DNA of 5,035 nucleotides, taken from positions 1 through 5,035 of the forward strand of contig USQE01000115.1 in the NCBI GenBank assembly GCA_900556675.1, written 5' to 3'. A model generated the notes under the pieces. The model was given only the letters and a program-made list of their open reading frames with translations. It had not been told where the DNA came from and did not search any database. The position numbers and the translations under genes were made by a program. Of the stretch, positions 1-4,963 are shown piece by piece (positions within the stretch are counted from its first letter, which is position 1; each line of letters opens with the position of its first letter). This DNA is from an uncultured Collinsella sp. Its GTDB lineage: Bacteria; Actinomycetota; Coriobacteriia; Coriobacteriales; Coriobacteriaceae.

Positions 1-20
1 GGTTTTCTAGCAGTAAAACC
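1..20. repeat. Small AT-rich inverted repeat at the left edge
   Basis: GGTTTT (1-6) is exactly complementary to AAAACC (15-20) across an 8-base loop. It has no following T-run in either direction, so it is not a convincing terminator. Its last base is also the first base of the inverted-end element that starts at 20. Its role is unknown, and a 6-bp match of this kind could arise by chance. Confidence 0.3.
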
Positions 21-140
21 AAGTGAGTAGGCTTTTGGCGGGATACCGACCACGCCCCAAAACGCCACGGCTCTGACCTGCGGTTTTATTGAGCATTTGT
101 CGCGATGTGCTTGGCAGGTTCAAAATAGTCTACTCACTTG
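20..140. repeat. 121-bp intergenic segment with near-identical inverted ends
   Basis: The segment starts with CAAGTGAGTAGGCT (20-33) and ends with the reverse complement of CAAGTGAGTAGACT (127-140), a 13/14 match with 11 consecutive identical bases. Inside are two smaller pairings: TTTTGG (33-38) with CCAAAA (57-62), and ACCTGC (76-81) with GCAGGT (114-119). No ORF of note and no obvious target-site duplication flanks it. It could be a MITE-like or REP-like dispersed element, a structured RNA, or a regulatory region of a gene to the left. The inverted ends are seen directly; the class is inference. Confidence 0.45.
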
Positions 141-163
141 TATCTAAGACGCACCAGATTGGC

Positions 164-204
164 AAAAACCGCCGCGAAAGGGCCCCTGGTCCCTTCGCGG
201 CGGT
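164..204 (-). terminator. Rho-independent terminator of the ABC transporter operon
   Basis: Read on the minus strand, an ACCGCCGCGAA-type stem (168-178 pairing with 194-204, then 180-182 with 191-193, one bulged A at 179, 8-base loop) is followed directly by a run of five T (plus-strand A164-A168). It lies about 40 bases past the stop codon of the permease gene, as expected for the end of the leftward operon. The GC-rich stem plus T-run is a textbook intrinsic terminator. Some A168/T204 pairing overlaps the T-run. Confidence 0.9.
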
Positions 205-241
205 CATACGCCTCTGATTTTGCGACGATTTTGCCCGCTTG

Positions 242-2494
242 TTACTCGCTGTAACGGGTGGCGATGGCAGCTTGTACCATGCCGGTGCTCATGAGATAGG
301 TCACCAGGAAGTAGCCACCGTATGCTGCCAGGAAGATTGCACAGGTGAGGCCCACGGTGCCGCCGATGCTCATATTTCCGAAAATGCTCACCAGCTCGAT
401 GATCACCTTAAGTGCCACAAAGGAGTGCGCCAGGCCCACTGCCAGCGGGAACAGGAAGAATACCGCTTGCTGCGCCATCACCGAATGGCGAATATGGCGG
501 TCGTCGCAGCCGATCTGTGCCAGCACACGATAGCTGCGGCTGCCGTCGGCCACGTTGGAGAGTTGCTGGATCGACAGAATCGCCGCGCATGCAACGACCA
601 ATACAAAGCCGATGTAGATGGCTAGGTAGCTAATAAGACCGTTCATTTGCGCTGCTTGCGTGTACATCTCGGAGCGTGTGATGAAGGTTCCCCACGACCC
701 CGGCTCCTTGCCGTCAACGAGCAGATTGTCGAGCACAGTGTATTTAATACTCTCGTCTGCCTCGGTCGTATCCATCCCCTGTTTGTAGTTAACGAGCAGG
801 CTACTGGAATACGGCTGCAGATTAAGTTGGGACAACAGCTCGTCGGCAACGACGACGGTACCCGGATTACTGCCCATCGCCGAGTTGGCGATGGCCGCCG
901 TATCTTCGTCCGACTTATCGGCTGCGGGCTTGAGTGTATGCCCGCCCAAGGTGAGGGTATGGCCGCCGGCCATGTATTTGGTGTACAGGTCGACCAGCTC
1001 GCCGCCCATATCACACGTGAGCAGATACTGGTCGTGACCGATGTGCACCGGCTCCTCGCCCATCATCTGGCGCAGTTTGTTGTACTGGCTCGCCGGCGTC
1101 ACAAACAGACCCATCGCATCGGCATTGCTACCCCCGAACGCCTTGGGAAGCTTTTCGCCCATGATCTTGCACATCTCACTTGGGGTCACCGAAGGATTCG
1201 AGCCGCCAACCGGGTAACTCAGATACGAATCGATCTGCACATGCTCACCGGCAACATCGGCGATATTGACCTTCTTGCCGGTCTCGTCGTTGTTGTCCGC
1301 CGACTTGCCCTTAATGCCGTCCGCAACGTTATCGGAATCGATACGATCGCCGTGCCATGGATCGCCGTGCCATGCGGGGTACAAATCGACCGTTGTATCG
1401 GCCAGCACCATGCGATCGGCTTCAGACGGATTGATGTACTCTTTGTAGTAGTCAAGCGTATCGGGCGTGTAATAGACATACGTCTGAGACACGTCAACAG
1501 GGTTATAGCGCTCCAGGTTCTCGTTCATCACGTTGGCAATCGACATACCGCACGTCACCGAGGTGATGGCCAAAAACAGGAGCATCGCGATGACGCCCAT
1601 CGAAAAGCACACCGTGTTGACCTTGGCCGCAAGCTGGCGCACGGTAAACATGTTGAGGCCGCGCCAATACACGCCGCGCAGGCTCTGCAGCAGCTTGATG
1701 AGCATGCCTGAGAGTCCCCAGAACAGGGCAAAGGTGCCCACGGTAACCATAGCGGTCGTAATACCAAACTGGTTCATGGCCTCTTGCAGCTTGCTGTCCG
1801 TCGCGGTTAGCGGGAACCCATCACGTAGCAGACGGTAATAGGCCACGCCCACAAGCGCCACGCCCACGGCAAAGATGGCAATCGCAATCCAGGGGTTGCG
1901 TGTCTTGATGCTCTCGTTGCGACGCTCGGCACCCATAAGCTCGATAAGTTTGGTACGACGCACGGCGCGAAGGTTCAGCAGTAGCGTGAGCACAAACATC
2001 ACGAGCATGCAGACAAGGGTCAGGTTGAACGCATGCACCGAGAAAAAGAAGTGGAAATTGGCGATCTGCGTCTTAAAGAGCGAGGCCGTAAAGAACGTCA
2101 TGAGCTGGGAGAGTCCCACACCCAGCACAATGCCGGCGACAAAGGCGCCGACCGAGACAATCACCGTCTCGAGCGCCATGATCGTGGCGACGCGCCCGCG
2201 CCCCATGCCGAGCACCTGGTACAGGCCAAACTCCTTCTTGCGGCGTTTCATGATGAAGTTATTGGCATACACCATTAAAAAGGCCATGACACCGGCCAAA
2301 AAGTACGTCAGGTCGCCGAGCATGCTGCCCATTACCTGCGCCAAGCCTTTTTCATCGATTCCGGCGATGTCGACCTGCATCGAGATGGTGTTAAAGGCAT
2401 AGAAGACCGTGACACCCAGGGTGAGCGTCAAAAGGTAGACGAGGTAGTCGCGGCCGGCGCGGCGGACGTTGCCCCAAGCGAGTTTACAGAGCAT
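242..2494 (-). CDS. BceB-like FtsX-family ABC transporter permease
   Basis: Membrane subunit of an ABC transporter of the BceAB type, a family known for sensing or removing cell-wall-active peptides such as bacitracin. The 750 residues suggest ten membrane segments (roughly 16-38, 58-81, 104-134, 154-176, 201-220, 243-270, 292-316, 618-644, 673-703, 710-736). About 300 hydrophilic residues lie between helices 7 and 8, the BceB hallmark. The N-terminus (MLCKLAWGNVRRAGRDYLVY) matches family style. FtsX-like stretches flank helices 2-4 and 8-10. I chose ATG 2494 because GAGGG lies 5 bases upstream; the in-frame GTG at 2506 would add four residues and has a weaker site. The start overlaps the end of the ATPase gene, suggesting translational coupling. 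A terminator follows the stop. The extracytoplasmic domain carries a duplicated WHGDP/WHGDR pentapeptide. The substrate cannot be read from sequence. Confidence 0.9.
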   Translation of the reverse strand: MLCKLAWGNVRRAGRDYLVYLLTLTLGVTVFYAFNTISMQVDIAGIDEKGLAQVMGSMLGDLTYFLAGVMAFLMVYANNFIMKRRKKEFGLYQVLGMGRGRVATIMALETVIVSVGAFVAGIVLGVGLSQLMTFFTASLFKTQIANFHFFFSVHAFNLTLVCMLVMFVLTLLLNLRAVRRTKLIELMGAERRNESIKTRNPWIAIAIFAVGVALVGVAYYRLLRDGFPLTATDSKLQEAMNQFGITTAMVTVGTFALFWGLSGMLIKLLQSLRGVYWRGLNMFTVRQLAAKVNTVCFSMGVIAMLLFLAITSVTCGMSIANVMNENLERYNPVDVSQTYVYYTPDTLDYYKEYINPSEADRMVLADTTVDLYPAWHGDPWHGDRIDSDNVADGIKGKSADNNDETGKKVNIADVAGEHVQIDSYLSYPVGGSNPSVTPSEMCKIMGEKLPKAFGGSNADAMGLFVTPASQYNKLRQMMGEEPVHIGHDQYLLTCDMGGELVDLYTKYMAGGHTLTLGGHTLKPAADKSDEDTAAIANSAMGSNPGTVVVADELLSQLNLQPYSSSLLVNYKQGMDTTEADESIKYTVLDNLLVDGKEPGSWGTFITRSEMYTQAAQMNGLISYLAIYIGFVLVVACAAILSIQQLSNVADGSRSYRVLAQIGCDDRHIRHSVMAQQAVFFLFPLAVGLAHSFVALKVIIELVSIFGNMSIGGTVGLTCAIFLAAYGGYFLVTYLMSTGMVQAAIATRYSE
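1345..1374. repeat. Perfect 15-bp tandem duplication inside the permease gene
   Basis: GATCGCCGTGCCATG occurs twice head to tail with no mismatch. Fifteen bases equal five codons, so the repeat keeps frame and gives Trp-His-Gly-Asp twice in the extracytoplasmic domain (around residues 374-384). Perfect DNA identity suggests a recent slippage duplication. A second short protein-level echo, GGHTL twice, occurs near residues 510-520 of the same domain. Confidence 0.9.
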
Positions 2495-3269
2495 CGGAGC
2501 CCTCACCGCCCATCATGGCAACGACCTCCATAATGCGGTCGAAGAACTCGCGACGGTCGGTGTCGCCGCGGCGCAGCTCGGTGAAGATCTTGCCGTCGCG
2601 AATAAACAGCACGCGGCTCGTGTAGCTGGCGGCAAAGCTGTCGTGCGTGACCATGAGCACGGTGGCGCGTAGGCGGCGATTGAGGGCCTCCAGGCTCTCA
2701 AGCAGCAGGCGAGCGCTCTTGGAATCGAGGGCGCCGGTGGGCTCGTCGGCCATGATCATGGTGGGATCGGTGACGAGCGCGCGAGCCGCGGCAACGCGCT
2801 GCTGCTGACCGCCGGACATCTGGTAGGGATACTTGTCGAGCACCTGGCTGATGGACAGGCGCGCTGCCACATCCTGCACGCGGGTCGAGATCTCTGCCGA
2901 GTTTGTGCGGGCGATGGTGAGCGGCAGGGCGATGTTCTCGCGTGCCGTGAGCGTATCGAGCAGGTTGGAGTCCTGGAAGATAAAGCCGAGCTCCTCGCGG
3001 CGGAACTGCGAGAGCTTGGCCTGCTTCATGCGCGTAACGTCCTGCCCGTTGATGCGAATGGTGCCGCTCGTGGCGCTATCGATGGTCGACACGCAGTTGA
3101 GCAGCGTCGACTTGCCCGAGCCCGAAGCGCCCATGATGCCAACAAATTCGCCGCGGTTGACGGTAAAACTGACGTCGTTGAGCGCGCGGGTCACGTTGCC
3201 CAGCGCTCCATATACCTTTTCGAGATGCGCGACCTCCAGTACCGGGGTCGCCATGTGCGTGGTTTGCAT
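2484..3269 (-). CDS. BceA-like ABC transporter ATP-binding protein
   Basis: Cytoplasmic ATPase that powers the permease encoded just downstream. All nucleotide-binding motifs are present in the 261 residues: Walker A GASGSGKST (47-55), Q-loop Gln99 in FIFQD, signature MSGGQ (151-155), Walker B ending ADEP with catalytic Glu176, D-loop ALDSK (180-184) and switch His209. Length and the motif MADEPTGALDSK are typical of the MacB/LolD/BceA group of exporter-type ATPases. ATG 3269 is preferred because AAAGGA lies 6 bases upstream; an in-frame ATG five codons later lacks such a site. It is the first gene of a two-gene leftward operon and its end overlaps the permease start. The pairing with a BceB-type permease, rather than the ATPase alone, supports the BceA assignment. 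No BceRS-type regulator genes are in view. Confidence 0.92.
   Translation of the reverse strand: MQTTHMATPVLEVAHLEKVYGALGNVTRALNDVSFTVNRGEFVGIMGASGSGKSTLLNCVSTIDSATSGTIRINGQDVTRMKQAKLSQFRREELGFIFQDSNLLDTLTARENIALPLTIARTNSAEISTRVQDVAARLSISQVLDKYPYQMSGGQQQRVAAARALVTDPTMIMADEPTGALDSKSARLLLESLEALNRRLRATVLMVTHDSFAASYTSRVLFIRDGKIFTELRRGDTDRREFFDRIMEVVAMMGGEGSDAL
2500..2504 (-). promoter_or_regulatory. Shine-Dalgarno site that decides the permease start
   Basis: Minus-strand GAGGG sits 5 bases before ATG 2494, inside the last codons of the ATPase gene. It favours the ATG over the upstream GTG at 2506, whose own upstream sequence (ATGGGCG) is a poorer match. Ribosomes finishing the ATPase gene would end next to this site. 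Confidence 0.6.
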
Positions 3270-3275
3270 ACCGAG

Positions 3276-3281
3276 TCCTTT
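3276..3281 (-). promoter_or_regulatory. Shine-Dalgarno site of the ATPase gene
   Basis: Minus-strand AAAGGA lies 6 bases upstream of ATG 3269. It supports this ATG over the one five codons downstream. The site touches the distal arm of an inverted repeat (3280-3317), so folding of the leader could affect access to it. Confidence 0.65.
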
Positions 3282-3317
3282 CTTGCAATTAGTCTACGGC
3301 ATCTATAGTCGCAAGAA
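3280..3317 (-). promoter_or_regulatory. Inverted repeat in the leader of the ABC operon
   Basis: TTCTTGC (3280-3286) and GCAAGAA (3311-3317) are perfectly complementary with a 24-base spacer. In a minus-strand transcript the second arm adjoins and slightly overlaps the AAAGGA ribosome binding site. It could be an operator or a weak leader hairpin. I see no convincing -35/-10 pair nearby, so the transcription start is unknown. Confidence 0.35.
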
Positions 3318-3350
3318 GACGAGTCGGCTACCATCGATATGGCTTACGCT

Positions 3351-3372
3351 TGCCTTACCGTTGTGTAAGGCA
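3351..3372. promoter_or_regulatory. 22-bp perfect palindrome, possible operator in divergent intergenic region
   Basis: TGCCTTAC, six bases, then GTAAGGCA: two exactly complementary 8-base arms. It lies in the 148-bp gap between the divergently read ATPase and Nudix-Vsr genes, about 80 bases from the first and 45 from the second. Size and spacing fit a binding site for a dimeric repressor. There is no T-run after it, so it is not a terminator. The regulator and direction of effect are unknown. Confidence 0.5.
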
Positions 3373-3402
3373 CGGGTAGCTAGCCTGCCACGTCTTGATA
3401 TT

Positions 3403-3410
3403 GAGAGAGG
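3403..3410 (+). promoter_or_regulatory. Shine-Dalgarno site that fixes the TTG start of the Nudix-Vsr gene
   Basis: GAGAGAGG ends 7 bases before TTG 3418. No ATG or GTG is available in frame close to it, and starting at the first internal ATG would remove the first strand of the Nudix fold. The site therefore argues strongly for a TTG start. Confidence 0.75.
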
Positions 3411-3417
3411 ACTCCTG

Positions 3418-4407
3418 TTGAAGACTGTTCATGTTGCCGTTGGGATCATCCGCAAGGAAGGATCTGACGAGCTGCTTGCCGTGCAGCGCGGCTATGGCGA
3501 CATGCAGGGACTTTGGGAGTTCCCCGGTGGCAAGCTCATGCGCGGCGAGACGCCCGAGGACGCCGTACGCCGCGAGCTCATGGAAGAGCTGCAGGTCAAA
3601 GTCACCAACCTGCGTGATTTCTATACCGTTGAGTACGACTACCCCGATTTTCATCTCTCGATGGAGTGCTACTACTGCTCGCTCGCCGATGAATCCGATG
3701 AGCCTCAGAAGCACGACCGCCAGCTCGATATCCGCTGGATTCCGCGCACCTCGCTTGCCACGGTGGAATGGATGCCCGCCGACAAGGGGCTTATCGATGC
3801 CCTGATTGAGCTGAAGGAAGATCGGCTTGAGGCCAACAGCACTGCCAACGACGCCGAGGCCACCACGACCGAACGCCCCGTCGCCAAGCCCAAGCGCGCA
3901 CCTAAGCGCCGCAGCAAAAAGCGCCCCAAGCCCGGCCTGCTGGACGGCATCGACACCTCGGACCTCTCCGCCGACGAGCGTGAGCTCGTGCGCCGTCGCG
4001 CCGCCATCAAAAAATCCATGAAGGGCAACAAGCGTGCGAACACCAAACCCGAGCTGCTCGTTCGCCAGCGCCTGCGCGCCGCAGGCCTTACGGGATACCG
4101 TCTGGAATGGAAGGTGCCCGGAAAGCCCGACATCGCCTTTCCCGGGCGCAAGATCGCCATCTTCGTCAACGGCTGCTTTTGGCATCGCTGCCCCAAGTGC
4201 AACCCGAGCCAGCCCAAGCGCAATGTTGAATTTTGGGAGGCAAAGTTCCGTCGCAACGTCGAGCGCGACCGCGCTGCCGTGGCAGCACTCACTCAAATGG
4301 GCTGGACGCCCATAACCATCTGGGAATGCGAGCTCAAGAAAGACCGCATCGACGCCACGATGGAAAAGGTCATCGAGCAGGTGCGGGCCGCAGAGCCGCA
4401 GCGCTAA
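3418..4407 (+). CDS. Nudix hydrolase (MutT/NudG-like) fused to Vsr endonuclease
   Basis: A single 329-residue cytoplasmic protein with two DNA-hygiene domains. Residues 1-132 are a MutT/NudG-like Nudix hydrolase that would cleave nucleoside triphosphates to monophosphate and pyrophosphate. The Nudix box spans 38-60 with Glu44, Arg52, Glu53, Glu56 and Glu57; the usual late Gly is Gln59. Residues 133-190 are a linker with a Lys/Arg/Pro-rich stretch at 157-172. Residues 192-325 match Vsr, which nicks beside T:G mismatches left by 5-methylcytosine deamination. Visible Vsr residues are Met201, Glu212, PGKPD with catalytic Asp238, NGCFWH (251-256), CPKC (258-261), EFW, NVERD (Asp284) and GW...IWEC (Cys304). 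The E. coli His64 position is Asn251; zinc ligands are probably Cys253, 258, 261 and 304. TTG start is set by GAGAGAGG. No cytosine methylase is in the window. Domain calls are firm; substrates are inferred. Confidence 0.9.
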   Translation: MKTVHVAVGIIRKEGSDELLAVQRGYGDMQGLWEFPGGKLMRGETPEDAVRRELMEELQVKVTNLRDFYTVEYDYPDFHLSMECYYCSLADESDEPQKHDRQLDIRWIPRTSLATVEWMPADKGLIDALIELKEDRLEANSTANDAEATTTERPVAKPKRAPKRRSKKRPKPGLLDGIDTSDLSADERELVRRRAAIKKSMKGNKRANTKPELLVRQRLRAAGLTGYRLEWKVPGKPDIAFPGRKIAIFVNGCFWHRCPKCNPSQPKRNVEFWEAKFRRNVERDRAAVAALTQMGWTPITIWECELKKDRIDATMEKVIEQVRAAEPQR

Positions 4408-4502
4408 CAGCGAGCATTCACACGCTCCGCACGTCTGCGCCACATCCACGTCACAAACCTTAGAAAGCCCTTAAGCTCCCAACCTTTCAAGAGTGTTACT
4501 CG

Positions 4503-4658
4503 ATGCCTCTGACCTGCAGTTTCATCGTAACACCAAACCAGGTTAAGCCTTTCTTTAGCGCTTCTTTGCAGCAGCCGCGGCATAATACTGCCAACGCACG
4601 GGACCTAGCAGCACACCCCGTGCGCAGCCTTTTGGTGGACATCGAGGAGGCCGCATAA
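4503..4658 (+). CDS. Possible small ORF, 51 codons, unrecognised
   Basis: An open frame from ATG 4503 to TAA 4658 encodes 51 residues ending LLVDIEEAA. The second half uses GC-rich codons and reads like protein; the first half overlaps a hairpin and a motif repeated elsewhere in the window, and there is only a weak ribosome site (AAGAG) upstream. The true start may lie further in, or this may be the tail of a decayed gene. Its stop is two bases before the ATG of the next small ORF, and its last codons contain that ORF's ribosome site, an arrangement typical of coupled genes. No domain is recognised and no function can be given. Confidence 0.25.
   Translation: MPLTCSFIVTPNQVKPFFSASLQQPRHNTANARDLAAHPVRSLLVDIEEAA
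4512..4543. repeat. Hairpin carrying the CTCTGACCTGC motif
   Basis: ACCTG (4512-4516) pairs with CAGGT (4539-4543) and GTTT (4519-4522) with AAAC (4535-4538). This gives a 9-bp stem with a two-base bulge and a 12-base loop. It lies 105 bases past the Nudix-Vsr stop and is followed by a loosely T-rich stretch, so a weak terminator is possible. Bases 4507-4522 match 71-86 at 15 of 16 positions, which suggests a dispersed intergenic motif. Confidence 0.45.
4644..4650 (+). promoter_or_regulatory. Strong Shine-Dalgarno site before small ORF
   Basis: GAGGAGG lies 10 bases before ATG 4661. The match to the anti-Shine-Dalgarno is excellent; spacing is slightly long. It also encodes Glu-Glu in the preceding 51-codon frame. 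It is the best evidence that the following 69-codon ORF is translated. Confidence 0.45.
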
Positions 4659-4660
4659 GC

Positions 4661-4870
4661 ATGCATTCTTCCAATGACGCAACACAGCAGCCATCCCTAA
4701 AACATGCAAACCTTTTCTCCTTCCCCCCGACACAGAGAAACGGCCTCCTCGACTCCCCCACCACAAAAGCCAAACGCTCAACCGACCAGGAACTCAACCT
4801 GCGAGCATCCTTCGAAAAGCTCCAAGCATCCCTAAACAAGTCATTCCCCAACCAAGCCCGGGCATACTAA
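4661..4870 (+). CDS. Hypothetical small protein, 69 residues
   Basis: The ORF runs from ATG 4661 to TAA 4870 and is preceded by GAGGAGG. The product is hydrophilic with no membrane segment or signal peptide. A Ser/Thr/Pro-rich first half is followed by a short region (about 42-60) that could form a helix. I recognise no family. Base use is unlike the neighbouring genes: by hand count the coding strand has about 82 C but only 28 G, and third positions are mostly C or A. That could mean recent acquisition, a decayed region, or that the functional strand is the other one. The minus strand is also open here (4851 to 4555), but from a TTG without a ribosome site and with Arg/Cys-rich sequence. Could be non-coding. 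Confidence 0.35.
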   Translation: MHSSNDATQQPSLKHANLFSFPPTQRNGLLDSPTTKAKRSTDQELNLRASFEKLQASLNKSFPNQARAY

Positions 4871-4963
4871 CCCCTCATCAACAAAGAAGCCCTGACGCCC
4901 CACCCATTCAGCCCCAACGCCACAAGGGCGATCGAGCAGGACGGCTTGGGCGGGTCCCCGTAC

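Noticed and set aside
647..1711. 354-codon plus-strand open frame antisense to the permease gene
   Set aside because: The sequence is His/Arg/Val-rich without domain character and lies fully opposite a clearly real permease. It is a by-product of GC-rich codon use.
2833..3417. Upstream extension of the Nudix-Vsr frame, giving a 524-residue protein
   Set aside because: The extra part is antisense to the ATPase gene and has no domain character. A good ribosome site places the start at TTG 3418.
3281..3417. Sigma-70-like promoter boxes for either divergent gene
   Set aside because: TATAGAT on the minus strand and TTGCCT on the plus strand resemble single boxes, but no partner lies at 16-18 bases. 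Not enough to annotate.
3355..4449. 364-codon minus-strand open frame opposite the Nudix-Vsr gene
   Set aside because: The plus strand carries unmistakable Nudix and Vsr motifs. The antisense product shows no family features.
4408..4502. Terminator directly after the Nudix-Vsr gene
   Set aside because: Only a 4-bp GAGC/GCTC pairing without a T-run is seen. The hairpin at 4512-4543 is a better but still weak candidate.
4555..4851. 98-codon minus-strand frame ending RWQYYAAAAAKKR
   Set aside because: The tail looks protein-like, but the start is a TTG with no ribosome site and the body is Arg/Cys-rich. It competes with a plus-strand ORF that has a strong site. It could be a decayed gene end, so this rejection is tentative.
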